From CAZABG01 sp964460985 (GTDB lineage Bacteria; Chlamydiota; Chlamydiia; Chlamydiales; Parachlamydiaceae): a DNA stretch of 64,000 nucleotides. The stretch's first letter is position 1. Every line of letters starts with the position of its first letter. Where the stretch lies: NCBI GenBank assembly GCA_964460985.1, contig CAYWQX010000008.1, positions 1 to 64,000 on the forward strand, read 5' to 3'. Position numbers and translations under genes: made by a program. The notes beneath the pieces are model-generated. The model ran no database searches. It saw nothing but the letters and a program-made list of their open reading frames with translations, and was not told where the DNA came from. Positions 16,317 through 26,386 of the stretch are shown here, in pieces.

Positions 16317-18362
16317 TTACAACAGTCTTTCGAGAATGTCTTCGACCGTAAAGCCAAACTCTTTTGCAAGCTCTTTGTAGGGCGCGGAGGCTCCAAATCT
16401 TTCCATAGAAATAGCGATTCCGTCGATGCCGATGTATTTATGCCAGCCGAGCTCTACTCCCGCTTCAATCGAGACACGTTTGCCTAAATCGCCTCCAAGA
16501 ACCGATTTTTTGTACTCTTCAGGCTGTGCATCATAAATCTCCCAGCAAGGCATCGAGATTAAGCGGACGTTTTTGCCGCGCTTTTCAAGCTCGATTGCCA
16601 CATCATGGGCAAGGCTCACTTCAGAACCGGTTGCAATCAGACAAAAGTCGCATTTTCCTTTTTCTTTTCTTAAGATGTAAGCGCCTCTGCCCACACCGTC
16701 TTTATAAGAAACATCGGTACCGGGCACATCGGGCAGGTTTTGGCGAGAGAGAAGAAGCGCGGAGGGCCCTTTGAAATCAAGCGCGGCTATCCAGGACATT
16801 TTGACTTCACGGCTGTCTGCCGGACGGATCACATGAAGGAAAGGGATCGCCCTTAAGGCGGCATAGTGTTCAACCGGTTGGTGGGTAGGTCCATCTTCTC
16901 CAAGGAATATAGAATCATGAGTGAATTGATAAATCACATGACATTTCATGAGAGCGGCGAGCCTAATCGCATTTCGCATATAGTCGGAGAATGTAAGAAA
17001 AGTTCCGACAAAAGGGACGATCATACCGGTTTGATAAAGGCCTGTCGCCATAGCCGCCATCCCAAATTCTCTTACGCCATATTTAATGTTGCGCCCTTGA
17101 AAATTTGAGGGGGAGATAAGCGGAAAGTTTTTCAGCATAGTTAAATCGGAGACCGAAAGATCGGCCGACCCGCCAATTAAGTAAGGCAGATCGTTGGCTA
17201 TATAATTAAGAACATCTTGCGACGCCTTGCGTCCGGCGACCGGTGCTTTAATCTCAAGAGATTTTAATTTAGACTCCAGATCGGATGGCACTTTTTGCGC
17301 CTCCATCTCTTTATAGATAGCCGCTTTGTCAGGGTTTTCTTTAGCCCAGCTATCCCAGCCTTTCTGCCAGTTCTTTTCTTTTTCGATATCCTTTTTGAGT
17401 TTTTGTTGAAAGAAATCGGTTACAGCTTGAGGAATAAAGAAAGGAGGATCAAGAGGAATGCCGAGATTTTCTTTGGCAAGTTTAATCTCGTCAGGTCCAA
17501 GGGGTGAGCCGTGCGCTTTGGAAGAGCCTTGCTTATTAGGGGCACCTCGGCCAATAATTGTTCTGGCTATAATGAGCGCAGGTTTATCCTGTTTTTCCCT
17601 CAAGCTTGTCAAGACCGTATGGATCTCTTGAAAACTGTGGCCATCGATTTCAAAGACATCCCACCCATAGGCTTTATAGCGCATTTTGGTGTCTTCGCTT
17701 AAGCACTCGGAAGTAGGGCCATCCAAGCAAATTTGGTTGGAGTCATAAATGGCAATGAGGTTGTTCAATTTTAAATGGCCGCTTAAAGATCCGACTTCAC
17801 TTGTGATCCCTTCCATCACGCAGCCATCGCCCATGAGAACGACCACTTTTCCCTCGATGATTTTGTGATGATCGGTATTGAAGCGCTGCTCTAACATTTT
17901 AAGTCCGAGGGAAGTGCCTGCGGCGTTTCCCATCCCTTGACCTAAAGGTCCTGTGGTGGTTTCAACGCCCGGGGTGTCGAGATTTTCAGGGTGGCCAGGC
18001 GTTTTGGAGTGCAGCTGCCTAAAATTTTTAATATCTTCTAAGCTTAAATCGTAGCCTGAAAGATGTAGGGCTGAGTAAAGAAACATCGAACCGTGACCGG
18101 CGGATAAAATGAAGCGGTCGCGGCCCATCCATTTTGGATTTTTGGGATTGTAATTTAAGAACTGGCCCCAGAGATAAGCGCCTATTTCTGCACAACCCAA
18201 GGGCAGTCCAGGATGGCCCGAATCGGCTTTTTGAACAGCATCCATCGAAAGGCCCCGAATGGTATTTGCAATGAGGGAATAGATTTCAAGTGTCTTAGGA
18301 TCAAGCGGTTTAACTGCCATTTTTTTCAAGCTTTCCGGGTTGAGGGTTCTGATGGATTCCAT
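16317..18362 (-). CDS. tkt: Transketolase
   Basis: Thiamine-diphosphate enzyme of the pentose-phosphate pathway, moving two-carbon units between sugar phosphates. Motifs: DSGHPGLPLGCAEIG near the N-terminus, GDGCVMEG (ThDP-binding GDG...), IAIYDSNQICLDG, and in the second half FTHDSIFLGEDGPTHQPVEH with the catalytic Glu region FGVREFGMAAMATG. The frame is open to 18440, but the ATG at 18362 has AGG at a proper distance and avoids overlapping the divergent gene at 18428. About 681 residues, normal for the family. Sits next to alaS-mfd, as in C. trachomatis. With gnd (52866) it supplies the pentose-phosphate route. Confidence 0.95.
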   Translation of the reverse strand: MESIRTLNPESLKKMAVKPLDPKTLEIYSLIANTIRGLSMDAVQKADSGHPGLPLGCAEIGAYLWGQFLNYNPKNPKWMGRDRFILSAGHGSMFLYSALHLSGYDLSLEDIKNFRQLHSKTPGHPENLDTPGVETTTGPLGQGMGNAAGTSLGLKMLEQRFNTDHHKIIEGKVVVLMGDGCVMEGITSEVGSLSGHLKLNNLIAIYDSNQICLDGPTSECLSEDTKMRYKAYGWDVFEIDGHSFQEIHTVLTSLREKQDKPALIIARTIIGRGAPNKQGSSKAHGSPLGPDEIKLAKENLGIPLDPPFFIPQAVTDFFQQKLKKDIEKEKNWQKGWDSWAKENPDKAAIYKEMEAQKVPSDLESKLKSLEIKAPVAGRKASQDVLNYIANDLPYLIGGSADLSVSDLTMLKNFPLISPSNFQGRNIKYGVREFGMAAMATGLYQTGMIVPFVGTFLTFSDYMRNAIRLAALMKCHVIYQFTHDSIFLGEDGPTHQPVEHYAALRAIPFLHVIRPADSREVKMSWIAALDFKGPSALLLSRQNLPDVPGTDVSYKDGVGRGAYILRKEKGKCDFCLIATGSEVSLAHDVAIELEKRGKNVRLISMPCWEIYDAQPEEYKKSVLGGDLGKRVSIEAGVELGWHKYIGIDGIAISMERFGASAPYKELAKEFGFTVEDILERLL

Positions 18363-18427
18363 GCTTAGCCTGCTTACAATAATTGTTTTCAAGTGTATAG
18401 TCATCGGGTGAATATTCTCAAGGGTGA

Positions 18428-19345
18428 ATGACTTCTTCAATCCGCTCGATTATCTTTAGTGCAACGACGAAATCGATCCCAAGTCCATGGGAGGGATCGT
18501 CATGGATATGGTCGTTGGTTAAAGGGGTTCACATAGCGAATAAAGGTTTTCATTTTTTAAACCGGGTAAAAAGATACAAGCTGAGTAATGCGCCTCTGAT
18601 TTTGACCGGTGTCGCCTTGGAAATTGCGGTAGGCGATCGAAAAATTGTAAATGCCCTCGCTAAGATTCTCGAGGCCTCTCTTTACTCTTTGAAAGCTATT
18701 CGAGCCTATGTCAGGATTGTGAACGGCATAAAAAAAATCCAAAAAATCCTCCGTTTTGAAACACATCCTGTACATAAATATCAGATCGATAAAGCCTCTG
18801 AGCTTCCTCTATTGTCTGCCTCTACGTGGGTGATTTTACTTCAAAGAAAAGAGAGCATTAACACGGTATTTTATGAGCTTCTAGAGGCTATATTCGAAAT
18901 TGCCGCCAATTTTGTTCTTATGTGCTCCTACAGCATGCAAGCCTGCGAGTCTTTGGAGGGCCATGCTTTTCAGGTGATAGAAGCCCCTATGAATATCGTC
19001 GATATTATTCAGGAAGTGAGGGCCTTGGATCGATCGGTTTATGAAAATATAAATGATACTTTGCTAGAAGAAATGGGAGCCTCTTTTAAATCCAAACAAG
19101 TTTTTGAAAAATACATCCCTCAAGTGGAGGCGCAAGAGGAGCCCAGGGAGGGGTTAGACGTTGAAAGCGCCCGGCTTGTCAAAAAAAGTTTTTCCTATAT
19201 CGGAGAGTATTTAAAATATTCTTTTGTCCCCGATTTCTTACTATCTTCCGATCAACTTCCCTCCTTTCAGTTTAATACCGGCAATTCCAAAAGGGGTACC
19301 CTTAAAATCGTAAAGGATTTAAAATCAATTAACACTTTTTCATAA
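18428..19345 (+). CDS. Orphan protein with hydrophobic centre, 305 aa
   Basis: Not recognised. The N-terminus is Ser/Trp-rich without a classical signal; residues about 50-80 (NAPLILTGVALEIAV, ILEASLYSLKAI) and 155-172 (EAIFEIAANFVLMCSYSM) are hydrophobic and could associate with membranes. The tail is charged. It sits between tkt (divergent) and alaS (12 bases downstream) where C. trachomatis has no gene that I recall, so it looks like a lineage-specific insertion. The start is preceded by AAGGG only four bases away, so a slightly different start is possible. Confidence 0.65.
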   Translation: MTSSIRSIIFSATTKSIPSPWEGSSWIWSLVKGVHIANKGFHFLNRVKRYKLSNAPLILTGVALEIAVGDRKIVNALAKILEASLYSLKAIRAYVRIVNGIKKIQKILRFETHPVHKYQIDKASELPLLSASTWVILLQRKESINTVFYELLEAIFEIAANFVLMCSYSMQACESLEGHAFQVIEAPMNIVDIIQEVRALDRSVYENINDTLLEEMGASFKSKQVFEKYIPQVEAQEEPREGLDVESARLVKKSFSYIGEYLKYSFVPDFLLSSDQLPSFQFNTGNSKRGTLKIVKDLKSINTFS

Positions 19346-19357
19346 AAGAATCGATTT

Positions 19358-21940
19358 ATGCACAGCCAAAAAATCCGCCAAAATTTTCTTGAGTATTTTA
19401 AAAAACAAAAACATACCTGGGTTCCCTCTTCTCCCGTAGTCCCTTACGACGATCCGACACTTCTGTTTACAAATGCCGGTATGAATCAATTCAAGGATGT
19501 GTTTCTAGGTAAAAGTAATCGGGACTACAATAGGGCTGCCTCCAGTCAAAAATGTGTGCGTGTAGGGGGCAAGCATAACGATTTAGAAAATGTGGGGCAT
19601 ACAAGCCGCCATCTTACCTTTTTTGAAATGCTCGGCAACTTCTCTTTCGGAGACTATTTTAAAGAAGAGGCGATTAAGTTTGCCTGGGAAGTGTCGACTC
19701 AAGTGTTTGAATTCGAGCCTGAAAGAATCTGGCCGAGCGTATTTAGAGAGGATGATGAGGCGTTTGAAATTTGGACAAAATATGTCCCTTCTTCGCGGAT
19801 CACCCGCCTTGATGAAAAAGATAATTTCTGGGCGATGGGAGAAACTGGCCCTTGCGGTCCTTGCAGTGAGCTTTATTATGACAAAGGCCCTAAGTTCGGC
19901 AAGTTTGGAAGCGTTAAAGAAGATGTGGATGGAGAAAGATTCTTGGAGTTTTGGAATCTTGTCTTTATGCAATTTAACCGGGTGGATGGAAATCTAAATA
20001 AACTGCCTAAGCCCTCTATTGATACCGGAGCTGGCCTTGAACGGGTTGTCAGCTTGAAGCTTGGGGTCGATTCGGTTTTTGAAACCGATATCTTAAGAGC
20101 CCTTATTGCAAAGACGGAAGATGTTTTAAAAGTTAAATATGAGCAAAACGAAAAGGCTGCCGCCTTCCGAGTGATTGCCGACCATCTCAGGTCTTTAAGT
20201 TTTGCGATCGCCGATGGAGTTTCCCCTTCTAATGTCGATCGGGGCTATGTGCTTCGGAAGATTTTACGCAGAGCCGTGAGGTATGGAAGAGGGCTTGGAG
20301 CTGAAAAGCCTTTCTTAGGTCTTATCTTCCCGGAGTTAATCACGCAAATGGGAACGGATTACCCGGAGCTTAAGAAGAGTGAAAATCGTATTCTCGAGAC
20401 CCTTGCGGTTGAAGAAGAGAGTTTTCTTAAAACCCTTAAAAGAGGGGGCAATCTCCTAAGCTCGATCATTCAAGATTCGAAGAAGGAAGGGATCATTAAA
20501 GGGGATGAGGCGTTCAAACTAAAAGACACCTATGGGCTTCCTTTAGAAGAGATCTTGTTGATCGCTAAAGACTCCCATCTGAAAGTGGATCTCGATCGCT
20601 ATGAGGCGCTTGAAGCTGAAGCCCGGGAGAAATCTAAAGCCTCGAGAAGCTCAACCAAGCAGACAGCCGAGCAAAATCTCTTTGAAGGGATGGCTCCTAC
20701 CCGCTTTTTAGGGTATGCAGAGCTCTCCGAGCCTGCCAAAATCGTGAAGATTGTAAGGGACGGCCATTTTGTGGAGGCTCTTCAGGAAGGCCAGGAAGGG
20801 ATGCTCATTTTAGATCAAACCTGTTTCTATGCGGAAATGGGGGGGCAAGTCGGTGATACCGGGGTCATTGTGAATGATACCGCCTCCTTTAACGTAACCG
20901 ATACCAAAGCGCCGTTTAAAGGCATTCACGGGCATATTGGATCAGTTCAAAAAGGGTTTTTAAAGATCGGCGATGAAGTGACGGCTCAAGTAAATCCTGA
21001 GAGACGCCATCTCATTGAAAACAACCACACCGCGACCCACCTTCTGCATTGGGCACTTCATCAAGTGCTTGGCGAACATGTGAAGCAAGCTGGATCGGTG
21101 GTCGATCATGAAAAGCTCCGTTTTGATTTTAGCCATCATAAGGCGCTGACCGATGAAGAAATTGCTAAAATTGAAGATCTCGTCAATGCCGAGATCCAAC
21201 GCAATCGAAAAGTTCAAACCTACGAACTTCCCTATGAAGAGGCCTCCAAACGCTCGGATATTAAGCAGTTCTTCGGTGAAAAATATGGCTCTCAAGTTCG
21301 CGTGATTGACATTGAAGAATCCAAAGAGCTCTGCGGAGGCACTCACTTGAAAGAGCTTGGCACGATCGGCCTTTTCCGTATCGTGAAAGAAAATTCGATT
21401 GCAGCAGGGGTAAGACGTATCGAGGCTGTCACTCGGGTTAAAGCCATCGATTTTGCACGCGGGTTTGAAACGGCATTAAAAGAGACGGCGGCAAAGCTTA
21501 AGACAACGCCTGAAAAACTGAATGAAAGAATCGATAAGCTCTTAGAAGAGCAAAAAGCAATGGAATCTGAGCTCAAAGCGTTTAGAAAAGAGAAGCTCGA
21601 TGGGATCGTCAAAGATCTTCAAAAAGATCGGGTGAGTCTGAAGGGAATCGATGCAATCATTGCCTCTGTAAAATTGGCCGATGCAGACTTTAAAGCCCTT
21701 AGCGATCAATTAAATAGCCAGGTGGGACTTCTTATCTTGGCGAATGATCAAGGGGCCAGATGTTCTTTGATGGTACGCAGTAAATCGGCTGATTTCGATG
21801 CAGGTAAAATTATTAAAGCGATCGCTCCCATTGTGGAAGGAACGGGCGGCGGAAAAGCCGACTCAGCCCAGGCAGGTGGTAAAAACAGCGCTAAAATTCC
21901 GGACGCCCTTCAAGAGGCACGGCATATCATCGGTTTATGA
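19358..21940 (+). CDS. alaS: Alanyl-tRNA synthetase
   Basis: Class II synthetase charging tRNA-Ala. N-terminal catalytic core with TNAGMNQFKDVFLG, the motif-2 region RHLTFFEMLGNFSFGDYFK, and GAGLERVVS; the editing domain has the zinc-type motifs HTATHLLHWAL (about 559-569) and CGGTHLKELG (about 657-666); the C-terminal part ends with GGGKADSAQAGG of the C-Ala domain. At 860 residues it is normal. The stop overlaps the mfd start (ATGA). The order tkt, alaS, mfd is that of C. trachomatis. Confidence 0.98.
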   Translation: MHSQKIRQNFLEYFKKQKHTWVPSSPVVPYDDPTLLFTNAGMNQFKDVFLGKSNRDYNRAASSQKCVRVGGKHNDLENVGHTSRHLTFFEMLGNFSFGDYFKEEAIKFAWEVSTQVFEFEPERIWPSVFREDDEAFEIWTKYVPSSRITRLDEKDNFWAMGETGPCGPCSELYYDKGPKFGKFGSVKEDVDGERFLEFWNLVFMQFNRVDGNLNKLPKPSIDTGAGLERVVSLKLGVDSVFETDILRALIAKTEDVLKVKYEQNEKAAAFRVIADHLRSLSFAIADGVSPSNVDRGYVLRKILRRAVRYGRGLGAEKPFLGLIFPELITQMGTDYPELKKSENRILETLAVEEESFLKTLKRGGNLLSSIIQDSKKEGIIKGDEAFKLKDTYGLPLEEILLIAKDSHLKVDLDRYEALEAEAREKSKASRSSTKQTAEQNLFEGMAPTRFLGYAELSEPAKIVKIVRDGHFVEALQEGQEGMLILDQTCFYAEMGGQVGDTGVIVNDTASFNVTDTKAPFKGIHGHIGSVQKGFLKIGDEVTAQVNPERRHLIENNHTATHLLHWALHQVLGEHVKQAGSVVDHEKLRFDFSHHKALTDEEIAKIEDLVNAEIQRNRKVQTYELPYEEASKRSDIKQFFGEKYGSQVRVIDIEESKELCGGTHLKELGTIGLFRIVKENSIAAGVRRIEAVTRVKAIDFARGFETALKETAAKLKTTPEKLNERIDKLLEEQKAMESELKAFRKEKLDGIVKDLQKDRVSLKGIDAIIASVKLADADFKALSDQLNSQVGLLILANDQGARCSLMVRSKSADFDAGKIIKAIAPIVEGTGGGKADSAQAGGKNSAKIPDALQEARHIIGL

Positions 21941-24900
21941 ACACGCTAAACTCTCCTCAGATTGAAGAGCTGAAAAAGGCCTTGTTAAAAGGCCGGTCGG
22001 TTTTGATCGAGGAGCTTTGGAACGCTCCTAAGGCAGGTATCGCTGCCTTAAGCGCGGAAACGCTTAAAAAGAATGTCCTCATTTTATCAGGACAGTCTTT
22101 AGAAGAGGCGAGACTGTTCCACGATTTTCCTTTTTTTACCTCCTTGCCGGTGGTAGATTTTCCTGCCTGGGAGACGCTTCCCTCCGAAGAGATTGCCCCT
22201 AGCCCCGATATTGTGGGGGAGAGATATAAAGTTCTTCGCGATCTTGGAAAGTCTCCAACTATTCTTCTTGCAAATTTGCAAAGTGTTCTCCAAAAACTGA
22301 TTCCTCCTAAAGAGTTTTACCCGCTAAACCTGAAGTTATCCCCCGGGACCTCTTTTTCTTTTGAAGGCTTTCAAGCCAAATTAAATGAGATGGGCTATCA
22401 CAAAAACGCTCTCGCAACCGATAAGGGAGAATATGCTGTAAGGGGAGGTATTATTGATGTCTACCCGGTTTCCTCGCCCGATCCCTTCCGGATTGAATTT
22501 TTTGGTGACGAAATTGCCTCCATTCGTATTTATGATCCCATCGGCCAGCGCTCGATCAGGTCCGTTGAATCGGTAGATTTTACGCCCGCTCTTGAACTTG
22601 AGATGATTCAAAAAGAGGGGGAGCTTAGCACTCTTTTTGACTATCTCGGACCCGATACGCTCATTATCTTGGATGATCTTCTTGCTCTCGAAGATCGTTG
22701 GGCGACTTTAAAAACGATGATCACCCCGCATACAAAAGGGTTCATGTCGTTAGATGAGCTTTTTGAGAAGATCAAGCCTCTACAAAAAATCTTTTTGACC
22801 GATCACCCGATTGAAGAGCTCTCATCGATCAAAGTGGATAAATCGCGGCGCTACTACTCGCAAACTGAAACGCTGACTCCGATTAGTTTTGAAGCCTTCA
22901 ATCAAGAATTTGAGGCGGATCGATTCAAACACCCCTTTTTCCCGATCACAGAATTTTTATTTGAAGAGGAGGCGGTCTCTTCGGCAGAAATTTTATCTAA
23001 AGTCACCCAGCTTAAAGACTTTAACGTCTTATTTCTAACCCATACAGAAGCTGAAAAAGATAATTTAAAAAGACAGCTGGAAGGTCTTTCTATCTCAACC
23101 CACCACCATTTTCAAGAGGGTTATCTTTCTTCAGGATTTATTGTACCGGAAGAAAAGAGAGTGGTTCTTCCTTTCACCGAGATTACCCACCGCTACAAGA
23201 TCCGCCGTCAAAAACTCCGCTCGACCTACCATGTACCTACCTCTGAGCTCTTCGAGATCACTCCGGGAGAGATGGTGGTTCACTTCCACAACGGGATCGG
23301 CAAGTACTTAGGGATTGAAAAAAGGCCGAATGCCGAGGGGCAGGTTCTTGAGTATTTTGTCATTGAATACGCTGAACAAGCGAAACTCTTCGTGCCTCTG
23401 AATCAGGCGCACCTCATTTCCAAATACATCGGATCGAACGAAATAGTCCCTGAAAGGCATAAGCTGGGGTCTAACCGCTGGAAGATCCAGAAGGATAAAA
23501 CCCAAAAAGCGCTTGTCAACTATGCCTCCGATCTTTTAAAGGTTTATGCCGAAAGGGAGATGAAAGGGGGATTTGCCTTTTCTGAAGACTCGGATGACAT
23601 GCGTGTCTTTGAAGATGAGTTTCCTTATTCTGAAACGGAAGATCAGCTGAGCGCGATTGCCGCCATTCGCCAGGATATGATGTCTCCGAGAGCCATGGAT
23701 CGACTGGTTTGCGGGGATGTAGGCTATGGCAAGACGGAAGTGGCCATGCGAGCTGCCTTTAAAGCGGTGGTCGACGGGGGCAAACAGGTCGCAGTCCTCG
23801 TTCCGACCACGGTGCTTGCCATGCAGCACTATGAAAACTTCACCGCCCGAATGGAGAACTTTCCTATTCGGATCGGTGTTCTCTCCCGATTTAGAAGCAC
23901 GAAAGAGATAAGAGAGACGCTAAAACAGACCGCTGAAGGGAAGATCGACATTTTAGTTGGAACCCACCGGATCATTTCCGAAGATGTTAAATTTAAAGAC
24001 TTGGGTCTTATCATCATTGACGAAGAGCAGCGTTTTGGAGTGAAGGCAAAAGAGCATTTAAAGACCCTTAAAACAGGCGTCGATTGCCTCACTTTATCGG
24101 CAACTCCGATTCCCCGCACCCTCTACATGTCTCTCATGGGTGCTCGGGACATGTCAGTGATTGCGACACCTCCCCAAGATCGTATGCCGATTAAAACGGT
24201 CATGGCAGAGCCCTCAGACAACACTTTAAAAACCGCTCTTCTTCGCGAACTTGCAAGAGATGGCCAAGCTTACATTATCCATAACCGGGTCGAGACGATC
24301 TTCAATGTGGCGGATCGCATCAAAACGATGCTTCCGCAAGCGAGGATTGCAGTTGCCCATGGCCAAATGAGTTCAAAAGAGGTGGATGAAGTTTTTCACG
24401 CCTTCAAAAGCGGAAGAGCCGATATTCTGGTAGCGACCACCATCGTTGCTAATGGAATCGATATTCCTAATGCCAATACCATCCTCATCGACCGGGCCGA
24501 TACGTTTGGTCTCGCTGAACTCTACCAGCTTCGAGGAAGAGTCGGGCGCTGGAACCGGCGGGCTTACGCCTACTTCCTTGTCAATAACTTGCGCGTTTTG
24601 TCAGAATTTTCCCGTAAACGTCTTCAAGCGCTTGCAGAAGCTTCCGGTTATGGGGGAGGGATGAAGGTGGCGATGCGGGACCTTGAGATAAGGGGAGCCG
24701 GCGATATCTTAGGCTATGAACAGTCGGGCCATGTCTCCTCGATTGGGTTCCACCTTTACTGCAAACTTCTGAAGCGTACAATTCAAACCTTGCAAGGTAA
24801 AATCCCTTCGATCATTACTGAAACTAAGCTCGAGCTTCCGATCGATGCCCGCCTGCCTGAAAATTATGTAAACGATATCTCTCTTCGGATGGAAATGTAT

Positions 24901-25200
24901 CAGCGTTTAGGCGAGGCGCTCTCTTTCGAGCAGATCGACGCTCTCTTTGACGAATTGAAAGACCGCTTTGGCCCTCTTCCAAAGCCAGCCCTCTGGCTCT
25001 ATCACTTTACCAGGGTGCGTGTCTTCGCCTCCGTCCACGGCTTTACGAGCCTCAAAGCGGAAAAGCGCTCTATTTATGCAGAAAGGCAAAAAGGATCTGA
25101 TAACCTGGTTAAAAAAATCTTATTCACAATCCCCTCCTCTCCGAAAGAGTTTGAGGAGAAGCTGATCCCGCTCCTCAAGAAAGAGTTCTATATCAAGTAG
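21937..25200 (+). CDS. mfd: Transcription-repair coupling factor Mfd
   Basis: DNA translocase that removes RNA polymerase stalled at lesions and recruits UvrA. Domain order: UvrB-like N-terminal region (1-300, including GEYAVRGGIIDVYP), RNA-polymerase-interacting domain (GEMVVHFHNGIGKYLGIE near 450), helicase core with Walker A GDVGYGKTE (near 593) and DEEQRFG (near 695), SATPIPRT, and the TRG/C-terminal domain. 1087 residues, slightly shorter than the E. coli enzyme. Overlaps alaS by four bases; its end overlaps the convergent F-box gene by eight. Confidence 0.97.
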   Translation: MNTLNSPQIEELKKALLKGRSVLIEELWNAPKAGIAALSAETLKKNVLILSGQSLEEARLFHDFPFFTSLPVVDFPAWETLPSEEIAPSPDIVGERYKVLRDLGKSPTILLANLQSVLQKLIPPKEFYPLNLKLSPGTSFSFEGFQAKLNEMGYHKNALATDKGEYAVRGGIIDVYPVSSPDPFRIEFFGDEIASIRIYDPIGQRSIRSVESVDFTPALELEMIQKEGELSTLFDYLGPDTLIILDDLLALEDRWATLKTMITPHTKGFMSLDELFEKIKPLQKIFLTDHPIEELSSIKVDKSRRYYSQTETLTPISFEAFNQEFEADRFKHPFFPITEFLFEEEAVSSAEILSKVTQLKDFNVLFLTHTEAEKDNLKRQLEGLSISTHHHFQEGYLSSGFIVPEEKRVVLPFTEITHRYKIRRQKLRSTYHVPTSELFEITPGEMVVHFHNGIGKYLGIEKRPNAEGQVLEYFVIEYAEQAKLFVPLNQAHLISKYIGSNEIVPERHKLGSNRWKIQKDKTQKALVNYASDLLKVYAEREMKGGFAFSEDSDDMRVFEDEFPYSETEDQLSAIAAIRQDMMSPRAMDRLVCGDVGYGKTEVAMRAAFKAVVDGGKQVAVLVPTTVLAMQHYENFTARMENFPIRIGVLSRFRSTKEIRETLKQTAEGKIDILVGTHRIISEDVKFKDLGLIIIDEEQRFGVKAKEHLKTLKTGVDCLTLSATPIPRTLYMSLMGARDMSVIATPPQDRMPIKTVMAEPSDNTLKTALLRELARDGQAYIIHNRVETIFNVADRIKTMLPQARIAVAHGQMSSKEVDEVFHAFKSGRADILVATTIVANGIDIPNANTILIDRADTFGLAELYQLRGRVGRWNRRAYAYFLVNNLRVLSEFSRKRLQALAEASGYGGGMKVAMRDLEIRGAGDILGYEQSGHVSSIGFHLYCKLLKRTIQTLQGKIPSIITETKLELPIDARLPENYVNDISLRMEMYQRLGEALSFEQIDALFDELKDRFGPLPKPALWLYHFTRVRVFASVHGFTSLKAEKRSIYAERQKGSDNLVKKILFTIPSSPKEFEEKLIPLLKKEFYIK

Positions 25201-26344
25201 CCGCTGGTTCATAAACAAAAATTTCTTTGCCAATCGTTGTAAATATCTGCCTCTCATCCCCTTCGATAAGATCAAATTTGACCGATATTTTTTTAACGAA
25301 CGATCCTAGGGCTAAATTCCAAATTTCTGTGCCCGCATCTGTTTTAAGAAATAGATAATCCCCTGCGATGTGAGCTTGTTGTATGCTTGAAGCCTTTTCA
25401 TGCCGCATGCTTTGAAGAAGTCTTAATTTTTGAAGAAAAATATCGTAAATATGGATGACGCCTTTGTCGTTTATATAAATCCAGTGCCCTTTCCATTCTA
25501 AAGACTTATAATGATTATCATTTATAGAGGAGTATGAAACAGGGCACTCTGAAAGGGGGGTCAAACATTCAGTGTAAAGAGTGGCAAATCCCATTTTATA
25601 GGCCAAAGCGATAAGATGGACACCTACCTTCGTAAATAAGCGGCTACAATGGTAAACAGTCTCATCCAAAGTTTTTGCGCCGCTCAAATGATATCTTGAA
25701 AAGGTTTGCCTGGACGCATCCACTACCACAAAACCGGTTGAAAAGGTGAAAATATCGGTAACATTTTTTACATAGATCGATCGAATAGATTGCGGCTGAT
25801 GGACAGATTGAAAACACAAAGATTTAATTGATGAGGGAGTAGTTAAGTCTTCATAAACAACGACGGATCCATGTGGAGCTATAAGTGATTTTTCGTGGGT
25901 TAAACGATTTGAATGGAGTTTGACCTCTAACTCCTGTTCTCTTTTATGCAATGTGTAGGTTGTTGTGTAGGCAAGAAATTGAAAATCGTCATTCATGACC
26001 ACAATTCTATGCACCGGAAAGTTGGGCTCAAGGGGATTTTCTGCAGCTTCTGTGCGTGTCGATCTCATAAAATACTTAAAGCTACGAAATCCATCGGATA
26101 TTAAGTATCGAGATGAAAGCGCCAGAACATTAATCTTGTTCGGCGTTGAAAGGCATAAAAGGGGAGGTTGTTTTAAGGCAAGATTAAGCCCTTGAGAAAG
26201 CAGGTATAAACGGGCCTGGTAAAACCTCTTACAAGTTAAACTCACGTTTAAAGAACAATACTTCTTGAAAATAAGAATCAGCACGTCGAACGGACAGACA
26301 GCAAAAAAAGGGGTATTCCGGTCTGAATGGATAGAATGAATCAT
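25193..26344 (-). CDS. F-box-like protein with probable beta-propeller body
   Basis: 383 residues. The N-terminus has a weak but recognisable F-box: FFAVCPFDVLILIFKKYC followed by SLTCKRFYQARLYL, fitting the pattern L-P-x-D-[IV]-L-x-x-I-F ... V-C-K-x-[WF]. The rest is beta-rich, with repeated short strands ending in aromatic or Ile/Val residues (HWIYINDKGVIHIYDIFLQ, DYLFLKTDAGTEIWNLALG), consistent with a WD/Kelch-like propeller that would bind a target. In eukaryotes F-box proteins link substrates to the SCF ubiquitin ligase through Skp1; environmental chlamydiae carry many such genes as candidate effectors. It resembles the gene at 39065. Convergent overlap with mfd. Confidence 0.6.
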   Translation of the reverse strand: MIHSIHSDRNTPFFAVCPFDVLILIFKKYCSLNVSLTCKRFYQARLYLLSQGLNLALKQPPLLCLSTPNKINVLALSSRYLISDGFRSFKYFMRSTRTEAAENPLEPNFPVHRIVVMNDDFQFLAYTTTYTLHKREQELEVKLHSNRLTHEKSLIAPHGSVVVYEDLTTPSSIKSLCFQSVHQPQSIRSIYVKNVTDIFTFSTGFVVVDASRQTFSRYHLSGAKTLDETVYHCSRLFTKVGVHLIALAYKMGFATLYTECLTPLSECPVSYSSINDNHYKSLEWKGHWIYINDKGVIHIYDIFLQKLRLLQSMRHEKASSIQQAHIAGDYLFLKTDAGTEIWNLALGSFVKKISVKFDLIEGDERQIFTTIGKEIFVYEPAAT

Positions 26345-26386
26345 TTTTGTGGTAAAACTTTAACCAAGACAGAGTTTAAAATGAAC

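Noticed and set aside
18363..18440. Longer transketolase N-terminus
   Set aside because: It would overlap the divergent gene at 18428 and has no family-like sequence; the ATG at 18362 has a ribosome site.
19583..19997. Frames of about 130 residues on both strands inside alaS
   Set aside because: Both lie within the conserved catalytic core of alaS and have no independent support.
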